Shown: positions 10,169-18,013 of the stretch, piece by piece
Position numbering within the stretch: the stretch's first letter is position 1
Layout of the letters: each line of letters opens with the position of its first letter
Assembly (NCBI RefSeq): GCF_009796825.1
Contig: NZ_CP047030.1
Coordinates: forward strand, 1,091,501 to 1,155,500
DNA: 64,000 nt
Direction: 5' to 3'
From: Algibacter sp. L3A6
GTDB lineage: Bacteria > Bacteroidota > Bacteroidia > Flavobacteriales > Flavobacteriaceae
Notes under the pieces: generated by a model
The model's input: only the letters and a program-made list of their open reading frames with translations
What the model was told of the DNA's origin: nothing
Database searches by the model: none
Translations under genes and position numbers: made by a program

Positions 10169-10447
10169 TTACGCAGCCACATTGGTTTTAAAATGATTGT
10201 ATAAATCTTTACTACCAAAACCAATAATAGCCATACTTTTATTTTTGGCTACGGCTTCGTTGTGTAATTCTGTTAAAGCTTTTACACCGTGACGATCCAT
10301 ACTTTTAACATCTTCTATACTGATGGTAAGTGTACTTACGCGATTAAAAATATCTTGAAATTCGTTTTGAAAAACAGATAAACTCTTTTTATTTAGTTCA
10401 CCTTTAATCTTGAAAAAGTTGTTGCAGTTTGTAATACGTAAATCCAT
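10169..10447 (-). CDS. Small STAS-domain protein
   Basis: A 92-aa protein that fits a single STAS domain: an N-terminal strand pair (FFKIKGELNK), then LTISIEDVKSMDRHGVKALTEL, in which the SMDRHGV segment occupies the place of the phosphorylatable D-S-S/T-G loop of anti-sigma antagonists, and a final strand SMAIIGFG. The usual phosphoacceptor Ser/Thr before the Gly is replaced (D-R-H-G), so classic SpoIIAA-type phospho-switching is unlikely. No partner kinase or anti-sigma gene lies nearby. It ends 15 bases from the convergent DUF4407 gene. An 18-bp perfect palindrome lies about 40 bases upstream of its start. Confidence 0.7.
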   Translation of the reverse strand: MDLRITNCNNFFKIKGELNKKSLSVFQNEFQDIFNRVSTLTISIEDVKSMDRHGVKALTELHNEAVAKNKSMAIIGFGSKDLYNHFKTNVAA

Positions 10448-10488
10448 AATAAGTTAATTTTTTAGTTAAATGATAAATCTGAGGGAAA

Positions 10489-10506
10489 CATAATCAATTG
10501 ATTATG
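10489..10506. promoter_or_regulatory. 18-bp perfect palindrome upstream of STAS gene
   Basis: CATAATCAATTGATTATG is self-complementary over all 18 bases. It lies 42 bases upstream of the STAS start codon, in the 322-base gap (10448-10769) before the divergent SnoaL-like gene. It could be an operator for a dimeric regulator. Nothing else was recognised in the gap apart from the promoter at 10734. Confidence 0.4.
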
Positions 10507-10733
10507 AGATAAAAGTATATTATTAAAGAGTTACGTGAAGAATTTTTTCGATTAAAAGAATTCATCCTTGGACGAAAAATAATTACGTGTCAATTTAACC
10601 GATGAGTAACCTACTTAAACATCATTTTAAAACAAAAACAGTAAAATACAGCAAGAACTAGAATCACTTATTAGCACTTTAACTATATTTCGCTCTCATA
10701 AATCTATTTTCCATTCCCGTTTTAATTTCGGCA

Positions 10734-10741
10734 TAGATTTG
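10734..10741 (+). promoter_or_regulatory. Bacteroidetes -7 promoter element (TAGATTTG)
   Basis: Matches the TAnnTTTG consensus of the Bacteroidetes primary sigma factor and lies 28 bases before the start codon of the SnoaL-like gene. Confidence 0.5.
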
Positions 10742-10769
10742 GTATCAAAATTTTTATATAAATTGCAAC

Positions 10770-11198
10770 ATGAAAAAACTCGTTCTACTCATCTGTCTTA
10801 TTTCAGCTTTCAATAGTTATTCTCAAAACGAAGAAAAAGATATAAAAGCTATTAATAAAGTATTAAAAGCACAACGTATTGCTTGGTCTAAGCACGACTT
10901 AGAAGGCTATATGGAGGGGTATTGGAAAAGTGATTCTCTTAAGTTTTACGGTAAAAACGGCGTAACTTACGGCTGGGAAGACACTTTTGATCGTTACGAA
11001 AAAAGCTATCCAACCAAAGATCACACGGGGACTTTAAGCTTTAAAATAAACGACATCACTAAAATAAGTGCAGATGCTTACTATGTACTTGGTGAGTTTC
11101 ACTTAAAGCGAGAAGTTGGCAATGCAGACGGTATTTTCATGCTTATTTTCAAGCGCATCAATGGCGAGTGGAAAATTGTTGCAGACACCTCGTGCTAA
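10770..11198 (+). CDS. Exported SnoaL/NTF2-like (DUF4440-type) protein
   Basis: A 142-aa protein with a signal peptide ending NSYSQ (about residue 19). The mature part has the cone-shaped NTF2-like pattern: an N-terminal helix (AINKVLKAQRIAWSKHDLEGYM), GYWKSDSLKFYG, the GWEDTFDRYEKSYP helix, and strands ending FMLIFKRINGEWKIVADTSC. The alternating KRINGEWKIVAD ending is characteristic of DUF4440/SnoaL-like proteins, often small-molecule binders or isomerase-like enzymes. The substrate is unknown. It is transcribed alone from a TAnnTTTG promoter and converges on the thioredoxin-like gene. Confidence 0.75.
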   Translation: MKKLVLLICLISAFNSYSQNEEKDIKAINKVLKAQRIAWSKHDLEGYMEGYWKSDSLKFYGKNGVTYGWEDTFDRYEKSYPTKDHTGTLSFKINDITKISADAYYVLGEFHLKREVGNADGIFMLIFKRINGEWKIVADTSC

Positions 11199-11231
11199 AC
11201 TTGTAAAAACAGGAAAGTATCACCTTACTTA

Positions 11232-11528
11232 TTACAAATATTCTTCAATAACACTAATAAGTGTGTTTGCATCTTGCGTTCCGGTATGGCGCCATTTCAT
11301 TTCACCATCTTTATAAACAATTAAAGTTGGCAGGCCTTTTACTTGTAAAGCCTCTGTTAATTCTTGGTTTTTTTCGACGTCAATTTTTATCACCTTAGCT
11401 TTATCGCCTAAGGCTGCTGCTACATCTCGTAAAACGTCGTGCATAGCTTTAGATGGCTCACTCTCTTCTGCAAAAAAATCTAGCAGTACAGGTGTATTAA
11501 CATCGATAAGTTCCCCAAATTTTGACAT
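11232..11528 (-). CDS. Thioredoxin-fold protein lacking the active-site cysteines
   Basis: A 98-aa protein that aligns along its whole length with thioredoxin: VLLDFFAE, the KVIKIDVEKNQELTEALQVKGLPTLIVYKDGE core with the cis-Pro loop, and a C-terminal helix. The WCGPCK motif is replaced by E-S-E-P-S-K, so both redox cysteines are serines (Ser23 and Ser26), and the protein contains no cysteine at all. It cannot be a dithiol-disulfide oxidoreductase and is more likely a binding or chaperone-like protein. I recall similar Cys-less thioredoxin-like proteins from other flavobacteria, so this is probably a stable family and not a decayed copy. It stands alone, 121 bases from the metallophosphoesterase gene. 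Confidence 0.85.
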   Translation of the reverse strand: MSKFGELIDVNTPVLLDFFAEESEPSKAMHDVLRDVAAALGDKAKVIKIDVEKNQELTEALQVKGLPTLIVYKDGEMKWRHTGTQDANTLISVIEEYL

Positions 11529-11649
11529 ATTATAAAGTTTTTTTGTCTATTTAATAGTTTTCTAAGCGGATAGAAAATCGTGATTAAAAATTCTATTTGA
11601 TTATTATAAATATAAACAATTTAAGATAAACAGCAACAACAAAGGCCGT

Positions 11650-12885
11650 TTAAACCGGTTCGGCACCTTTCTTAAGTTCTATTACAGTAATTTCTGGCCA
11701 AATACCAACACGCCCAGGGAACGCCAAATAGCCAAAACCACGGTTTACGTTTATGTACTGCCCCATTTCTTTGTAAATACCAGCCCAATATTTGTAGCGC
11801 CATTTTACCGGACTCCATTTAAACCAACCCGGAATTTCAATTCCAAATTGCATACCGTGTGTGTGTCCGCTTAATGTTAAATGGTAATGGTAATCATCGT
11901 CAATCACCTTTTTCTCCCAGTGCGACGGATCGTGACTCATTAAAATTTTAAAATCGTTTTTATCAATAGTAGCGGCTGCTTTATGCAAATCGCCTGCAGT
12001 TTTAAAACCACCAGCACCCCAGTTTTCAACACCCACTAAAGCAATACGCTCACCATTTTTTTCAAGGTATTTACTTTCATTCAGCAAAAGGTTAAACCCT
12101 ATTTCTTTTTGTAAAGCCTTTAAATCTTCAAGGTTTTGGTGTTTCGCTTCATCCGATTCCCAATTAACATAATCGCCATAATCGTGATTTCCTAATACAG
12201 AATATAAGCCATCTTTAGCTTTCAACTTATTAAAAACCGTTTTATAAGGCACCAATTCTTCAGCTTTATTATTTACAATATCGCCGGTAAATAAAATCAC
12301 ATCACTGTCCTGTTCATTAATTAAATCTACGGCATATTTCACCTTTTCCATATTATCGAAACTTCCAGAATGGATATCGCTAATCTGCGTTAGTTTATAA
12401 CCATCAAAAGCAGCCGGTAAATCTTCAAAATGTAAAGTGTATTTTAAAACTTTATAATTGTAGCGACCTTTATAAATACCATAAATTATAGAAGCCAAAG
12501 GAATGGCAGCCAAGCCTAAAGCCACTTTACTTATAAACTGGCGACGCGATGCAAAATAATTCCCTTTTGCAGCTTCACCTACCGTAAAATAACGATACAG
12601 TGCCTGTGGCACTCTAAAAATATCTTCAAAAAACACACCTAAAACCAACACCATTTTTGGCACTAAAAGCGCTATAAAAAACCCAATAGCATAAGAGTTC
12701 GCATGTGTAAAACCATTACGACGACTAAAGCCATAAAATTGAAACACAAAATTGCCAATAATTAATACCGTAATTACCCAATATAGTAGATGTATCCAGT
12801 TGTTTCTAACCACCGTTTTAAAGGCCTGAAAGGCGTAATAATCGGCAATCAGGAAAACAGCTAAAAATATAATCCAACGTAGCAT
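11650..12885 (-). CDS. Membrane-anchored metallophosphoesterase
   Basis: A 411-aa protein with three N-terminal transmembrane segments (about 2-20, 32-52 and 66-88), then a SRRQFISK stretch followed by a fourth hydrophobic segment (about 115-135). The catalytic calcineurin-like domain carries the five dimetal motifs: ISDIHSGS (D and H), FTGDIVN, LGNHDYGD, LMSHDP and LSGHTHGMQFG. It resembles the YkuE/YaeI group, which acts on phospholipid-type or other phosphoesters at the membrane. The SRRQF motif before the last hydrophobic segment resembles a twin-arginine signal placed internally. The start is the ATG at 12885, directly followed by the hydrophobic segment. Confidence 0.87.
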   Translation of the reverse strand: MLRWIIFLAVFLIADYYAFQAFKTVVRNNWIHLLYWVITVLIIGNFVFQFYGFSRRNGFTHANSYAIGFFIALLVPKMVLVLGVFFEDIFRVPQALYRYFTVGEAAKGNYFASRRQFISKVALGLAAIPLASIIYGIYKGRYNYKVLKYTLHFEDLPAAFDGYKLTQISDIHSGSFDNMEKVKYAVDLINEQDSDVILFTGDIVNNKAEELVPYKTVFNKLKAKDGLYSVLGNHDYGDYVNWESDEAKHQNLEDLKALQKEIGFNLLLNESKYLEKNGERIALVGVENWGAGGFKTAGDLHKAAATIDKNDFKILMSHDPSHWEKKVIDDDYHYHLTLSGHTHGMQFGIEIPGWFKWSPVKWRYKYWAGIYKEMGQYINVNRGFGYLAFPGRVGIWPEITVIELKKGAEPV

Positions 12886-13134
12886 ATGCTCTTTTTTTCA
12901 TCAAAGATAACGGTATTACCAATTAATGTGCGCCATAGCAAATGGATTTAACGAATTGTTAAGAGTCTTCATTTAAAACAAACCACCATATTTTATTGAC
13001 AAAATGCGGCGTTATTATCTAGAGTTTCAAAATAATTTCTGAAGTTTTAATTAAAATGAAAACGAGATTTTTCGACTAAAACATTTTAACACGTTTAGGG
13101 CATTCAAACTTTAAATTATAACCATAACTTTTTG

Positions 13135-13142
13135 TAGTTTTG
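13135..13142 (+). promoter_or_regulatory. -7 promoter element of polA (TAGTTTTG)
   Basis: Matches TAnnTTTG and lies 22 bases before the polA ATG, so the leader is very short. Confidence 0.5.
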
Positions 13143-13164
13143 AAATTCTATCAAAATTTATAAA

Positions 13165-16014
13165 ATGTCCGATAACAAACGCGTATTTCTAGTTGATGCT
13201 TTTGCATTAATTTTCCGTGGCTACTATGCCTTTATAAAGAACCCAAGAATAAACTCTAAAGGCACTGATACCTCAGCAATTTTAGGTTTTATGAACTCAC
13301 TTTTAGACGTTATTAAACGTGAGCGACCAGACCATTTAGCCGTTTGTTTCGATAAAGGAGGTAGTGCCGATAGAGTAGAAATGTTTGAGGCTTACAAAGC
13401 CAATAGAGATGAAACTCCAGAAGCTATAAAAATTGCCGTGCCTATTATCCAAGAGATTCTAAAAGCCATGCACATCCCTATTATGGTAAAAGCAGGTTTC
13501 GAGGCCGATGATGTTATTGGTACTCTAGCCAAACAAGCCGAAAAAGAAGGTTACCAAACTTTTATGGTAACACCCGATAAAGATTTTGCTCAGTTGGTTA
13601 GCGAAAATATATTTATGTATCGCCCTATGTTTGGTGGCGGTTACGAAACTTGGGGAATCCCTGAGGTTCAGAAAAAGTTTGAAGTTACCGACCCATTACA
13701 AGTTATCGACTTTTTAGGCATGATGGGTGATGCCAGTGATAACATACCTGGTTTACCAGGTGTTGGCGAAAAAACAGCTAAAAAATTCCTTGCCGCTTAT
13801 GGCTCTATGGAAAACCTTTTTGAACACACGCACGAGCTAAAAGGTAAAATGAAAGAGAAAATTGAAGCCAATAAAGAATTGGGTTTACTTTCTAAAAAAT
13901 TAGCAACCATTATGCTGGATGTTCCGGTGGAATTTAATGCGAAAGATTTCGAATTAGATCAACCCGATATTCCGAAGGTTACAGAAATTTTCGAAGAGTT
14001 AGAATTTAGACGCCTTATAGATAATTTCACAAAAACTTTTACAGCTCAAGCAGCAGCAACTTCAACAGAAACTACCGAAAAAAGCAACGAAGAAAAAGCG
14101 ACACCAAAAGAAGAAGCTTCGGCTGGTGCCGGGCAATTTTCATTGTTTGGTGGCGATCCATCCAGTACAACTAAAGAAGAAATCGTTACCGAGCATACCC
14201 GAAAAACAGCCGAAAACACCTCGCATTTTTACCAAAGTGTGGCCGCAGGCATGGGCACAAAATTATTTCTCAAAAATTTAATGAGTCAAACCTCGGTTTG
14301 TTTTGATACCGAAACTACGGGCTTAAACCCGCTAACCGCAGAATTGGTTGGTATTTCATTTTCATGGGAAGTTGGAAAAGGCTTTTACCTACCATTCCCG
14401 GAAGATAAAACCGAAGCCCAAGACCTTATCGAGCAATTACGTCCCTTTTTCGAAAGTGAAAGTATTGAAAAAGTAGGTCAGAATTTAAAATACGATATTA
14501 AAGTTCTTGCAAAATACAATGTCGATGTCAAAGGTAAATTGTTCGATACCATGCTTGCGCATTATCTTATAAATCCAGATATGCGTCACAATATGGATAT
14601 CTTGGCTGAAACGTATTTAAACTACACGCCAATTTCCATTACCGAGCTTATTGGTAAAAAAGGAAAAAACCAATTATCTATGCGCGATGTGCCTCTGGAA
14701 AAACAAACGGAATACGCTGTTGAAGATGCCGATATTACCCTGCAACTCAAAGAACATTTTACAAATGAGTTAGGCGAAGCTAATACACAAAAATTATTCG
14801 ATGAGATTGAAATCCCATTACTTCGGGTGCTTGCCGCCATGGAATTAGAAGGAATTAATTTAGATGAAGAGTTCCTGAATTCTTTAGCCGAAGCTTTAAA
14901 TAACGATATTGAAACATTAGAAAAAAGCATTTACGAAGCCGCTGGTGAAGAATTTAATATTGCCTCGCCAAAACAATTAGGTATTGTGCTTTTTGAAAAT
15001 CTAAAACTGGTAGATAAACCTAAGAAAACCAAAACAGGACAGTATGCCACAGGCGAAGATATTTTATCTTACCTCGCTAAAGATCATGCTATAATTCAAA
15101 ATATTTTGGATTACCGTGGTTTAGCAAAACTGAAAAGTACATACGTCGATGCCTTACCGCTACAAGTAGAACCAACTACAGGCCGTGTACATACCGATTA
15201 CATGCAAACCGTTGCCGCTACAGGCCGTTTAAGTAGTAACAACCCCAACTTACAGAATATACCAATACGTACCGAACGTGGTCGCCAAGTGCGTAAAGCC
15301 TTTGTACCAAGAAGTGAAGAGTACACGCTTTTAGCTGCCGATTATAGCCAAATAGAACTGCGTATTATTGCGGCCTTAAGTAAAGAGGAAACCATGATTG
15401 AAGCCTTTAAAAACGGTGAAGATATTCACGCCTCTACCGCATCGAAAGTATTTAATGTACCCTTAGATGAAGTGACTCGCGAGCAACGTAGCAACGCTAA
15501 AACCGTAAACTTCGGAATTATTTATGGCGTGTCTGCCTTTGGGTTAAGTAACCAAACCGATTTATCCCGTGGTGAAGCCAAAGAACTGATAGACACCTAT
15601 TACGAAACCTACCCAAAACTACGTGCATACATGAGCGAGCAAGTCGATTTTGCACGCGATAATGGCTATGTGCAAACCGTTTTAGGGCGTCGTCGTTATT
15701 TAAAAGATATTAATTCTAGAAATGGCGTGGTACGTGGTGCCGCAGAACGTAATGCCGTAAACGCGCCTATACAAGGTAGCGCTGCCGATATTATTAAAAT
15801 TGCCATGATTAATATTTTTAATAAACTTAATGCTGGTGATTTCAAAACCAAAATGCTTTTACAAGTGCATGATGAATTGGTTTTTGATGTGTATAAACCT
15901 GAATTAGAAGACATGAAAACCCTCATTAAAACCGAAATGGAACAAGCCTTTAAAATGGATGTGCCTTTAGATGTGGAATTGGATACGGGTTTAAATTGGT
16001 TGGAGGCACATTAA
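13165..16014 (+). CDS. polA: DNA polymerase I
   Basis: Replication and repair polymerase that fills gaps and removes RNA primers. All three domains are present in 949 aa: the 5'-3' exonuclease (about 1-290, with VDAFALIFRGYYAF, GFEADDVIGTLA, TPDKDFAQLV and GDASDNIPGLPGVGEKTA), a 3'-5' exonuclease with intact DEDDy-type motifs (FDTETTGL near 374, the NLKYDIKVL region, and YAVEDADIT), and the polymerase (motif A AADYSQIELRI, motif B RSNAKTVNFGIIYG, motif C LQVHDELVFDV). A Glu/Ala-rich linker of about 60 residues (about 290-350) separates the exonuclease domains, as often seen in Bacteroidetes. It is the last ordinary gene before the accessory island. Confidence 0.98.
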   Translation: MSDNKRVFLVDAFALIFRGYYAFIKNPRINSKGTDTSAILGFMNSLLDVIKRERPDHLAVCFDKGGSADRVEMFEAYKANRDETPEAIKIAVPIIQEILKAMHIPIMVKAGFEADDVIGTLAKQAEKEGYQTFMVTPDKDFAQLVSENIFMYRPMFGGGYETWGIPEVQKKFEVTDPLQVIDFLGMMGDASDNIPGLPGVGEKTAKKFLAAYGSMENLFEHTHELKGKMKEKIEANKELGLLSKKLATIMLDVPVEFNAKDFELDQPDIPKVTEIFEELEFRRLIDNFTKTFTAQAAATSTETTEKSNEEKATPKEEASAGAGQFSLFGGDPSSTTKEEIVTEHTRKTAENTSHFYQSVAAGMGTKLFLKNLMSQTSVCFDTETTGLNPLTAELVGISFSWEVGKGFYLPFPEDKTEAQDLIEQLRPFFESESIEKVGQNLKYDIKVLAKYNVDVKGKLFDTMLAHYLINPDMRHNMDILAETYLNYTPISITELIGKKGKNQLSMRDVPLEKQTEYAVEDADITLQLKEHFTNELGEANTQKLFDEIEIPLLRVLAAMELEGINLDEEFLNSLAEALNNDIETLEKSIYEAAGEEFNIASPKQLGIVLFENLKLVDKPKKTKTGQYATGEDILSYLAKDHAIIQNILDYRGLAKLKSTYVDALPLQVEPTTGRVHTDYMQTVAATGRLSSNNPNLQNIPIRTERGRQVRKAFVPRSEEYTLLAADYSQIELRIIAALSKEETMIEAFKNGEDIHASTASKVFNVPLDEVTREQRSNAKTVNFGIIYGVSAFGLSNQTDLSRGEAKELIDTYYETYPKLRAYMSEQVDFARDNGYVQTVLGRRRYLKDINSRNGVVRGAAERNAVNAPIQGSAADIIKIAMINIFNKLNAGDFKTKMLLQVHDELVFDVYKPELEDMKTLIKTEMEQAFKMDVPLDVELDTGLNWLEAH

Positions 16015-16238
16015 TTTAATATAAAAATTTTAGTTAAAAATGAGGAAACCCGTAAAATAGTACAAATCATTTTTTATACTTTTAACTTTTATATAAACAC
16101 ATAATATTTTAAATAAAAACGCACATTTTTATCTATAAAAAACTAAGTTTATAAATTCACTTTACAGAAAGTGTACCTCACTAGTATTTCTATATTTAAA
16201 ATAAAGAATAAGATATTATAACATTAAATTTCTAAAAC

Positions 16239-17843
16239 ATGAATTGGATTGTATTGTATGAGAAATCTGGAAAAATTGTATTAACATCAAAAAAGAATTC
16301 AAATTCTGGACTATTGCCCAAAGGAAGTTACCTTACAGTAGATATGTCGATTAAAGGAGATTTAGATAATAACAAAGAAAATATAGAAGATAATCGAAAA
16401 TTTGTCCTTAGGGTTGAAGAGAGTGAACAAACAGCAATATATTCACCTAGCCCTCTTCTTGCTGATTTAAACTTAGGCCTTCAGGAAGCTGATCGGGAAT
16501 GTAAAAATCAAATTACTGCTCACCGAGTTTACGATATCACTCAAAGAGAAGATGGATTGGTTGATTATATAAAACCTCAAGCTCTCGCCAGACTATCTAC
16601 AGAAGAAGAAATATTAAAAGCAACAGATTCAGAAAGAAACAATGGACCATACCTATTTCCTGCTACTGTTCATACCTCGAGATGCCAAAAAATAAATGAT
16701 GTAAATAGAAAACCTGTTAAATTAAGAATTCCTGAAGATGTTTACTGGCATCAAATTCAAATAACAGGGAAAACAGGGTCAGGAAAAACTGTAGCTACTA
16801 AATATTTAGCACAACACTTCATTGAGAATAAGATTAAAGCAGATGGAATTAATAGATACGGGTGTGTTTTAGCTATCAATGTTAAAGATGTTGATTTCCT
16901 TAATATGGATAAAAAAACTGAAACGAACAACAAGGAAGCTAAAAGAGAGTGGGCTTCATTAAATTTTGAACCAAATGGAGTTCAAAATTACGAGATTCTA
17001 TATAGTGCTCATGAAAACTTAAACAATGTAATTTCTCAAGGAGTAAGCGAAGATTTATGCACACCAATAACTCTTAACGCAAGTAAAATTGACCCAGAAT
17101 CTTTACTTGGAATAGTAGAAAACTTAACAGAGTTAGCTACTCAAGCTCTTCCTGATGTTTTTAGATATTGGCAAAGAAACAATCCTAATGGTCGTTTTTC
17201 ACATTTTTTAGATTTTCTAGAAGATTGTAAAGATCAAGATTACAACTTTAACACAAGGGATGTAGCGGAAAGAGACGGAACTACTAGGTTAAACCCTGCT
17301 ACAGCAAACGCAATGATTTCTAGATTGAAAAATGCTAACAGATATTTTGAAAATGAAAAAGGGAATGAAATAGACGCTGACTCAATTTTACAAGAAGGCA
17401 AAATGACAGTTATAGATGTTGCGAGAAGTATAGAGTTCGGCTCTATAGTTTTAAGATATTTATTAAATAGAATAGTAGTTGAGAAAACTGAAAATAATAA
17501 TGATATACCCATCCTAATAATAATAGATGAAGTTCACCAATTTTACAAATCATCTGCTTCTAGGAATGCATTAGGAGACTTAGATACTATTTGTAGGATT
17601 GGTAGAAGTAAAAAAATAGGGGTAGTTTTTTCTTCACAAAACATCAACGATATTCCAAATGGTCTAACATCGGTAATTAATACAAAATTCATGTTTAAAA
17701 CCGATGAATTTAATAAAAAAATAAATGGAATTAATCCTGATGATATTCAGTCAATGAAAGCAGGGTATTGTGTTACCAATATTCATGGTCTACCCCAATT
17801 AAAACTTGCTAAATTTCCCCTTTCCAAATCAGGTATATTATGA
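16239..17843 (+). CDS. HerA-like hexameric DNA-translocase ATPase (DUF87/FtsK-HerA superfamily)
   Basis: A 534-aa P-loop ATPase. Walker A is GKTGSGKT (177-184), Walker B is ILIIIDE (425-431), followed by VHQFYKS, a likely arginine-finger region ICRIGRSKK (451-459) and the HerA-typical sensor strand GVVFSSQNINDIP. The N-terminal about 150 residues form a beta-rich segment in the position of the HAS domain. HerA proteins form hexamers that pump DNA and drive a partner nuclease, classically NurA. In bacteria, HerA partners with Sir2 or DUF4297 nucleases in antiphage systems. It opens a four-gene operon after a 224-base AT-rich gap following polA, and its stop overlaps the next start by 4 bases (ATGA). 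A NurA-like gene lies at the far end of the module. Confidence 0.88.
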   Translation: MNWIVLYEKSGKIVLTSKKNSNSGLLPKGSYLTVDMSIKGDLDNNKENIEDNRKFVLRVEESEQTAIYSPSPLLADLNLGLQEADRECKNQITAHRVYDITQREDGLVDYIKPQALARLSTEEEILKATDSERNNGPYLFPATVHTSRCQKINDVNRKPVKLRIPEDVYWHQIQITGKTGSGKTVATKYLAQHFIENKIKADGINRYGCVLAINVKDVDFLNMDKKTETNNKEAKREWASLNFEPNGVQNYEILYSAHENLNNVISQGVSEDLCTPITLNASKIDPESLLGIVENLTELATQALPDVFRYWQRNNPNGRFSHFLDFLEDCKDQDYNFNTRDVAERDGTTRLNPATANAMISRLKNANRYFENEKGNEIDADSILQEGKMTVIDVARSIEFGSIVLRYLLNRIVVEKTENNNDIPILIIIDEVHQFYKSSASRNALGDLDTICRIGRSKKIGVVFSSQNINDIPNGLTSVINTKFMFKTDEFNKKINGINPDDIQSMKAGYCVTNIHGLPQLKLAKFPLSKSGIL

Positions 17844-18013
17844 TAAATAAAGAACAAAAATATAGAAAAGAACTTTTTGAACTTCTTAAAGGTGATTTCG
17901 AAACAGGTAATGAGAATGATCTATCTTTAGAGTTGATTCAAGAAGTCTTTATAGCGGATTATAAAGATATAAATATAGAAGAAATTTTAAATAAGCTTAC
18001 TAGTGATGAATAA
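17840..18013 (+). CDS. Small acidic protein (57 aa) between HerA and Rad50-like genes
   Basis: Starts at the ATG overlapping the HerA stop (ATGA) and ends 8 bases inside the next gene, so both junctions show translational coupling, which is the main evidence that it is real. It is rich in Glu, Asp and Lys (starts MINKEQKYRKELFELLKG, ends LNKLTSDE) with predicted helices and no membrane segment. No family is recognised. Its location suggests an adaptor between the two ATPases. In ABC three-component conflict systems a small middle component sits next to the ABC ATPase, but no sequence match to those was seen. Confidence 0.7.
   Translation: MINKEQKYRKELFELLKGDFETGNENDLSLELIQEVFIADYKDINIEEILNKLTSDE

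Noticed and set aside
15696..15926. Antisense frames inside polA, rpsB, tsf and other strong genes
   Set aside because: They lie opposite well-conserved coding sequence, have no recognisable domains and reflect codon bias only.
16015..16238. Left attachment site of the island next to polA
   Set aside because: I looked for a copy of the 25495 repeat or of the polA 3' end and found none; the sequence is only AT-rich with a short CACTTT/AAAGTG hairpin.
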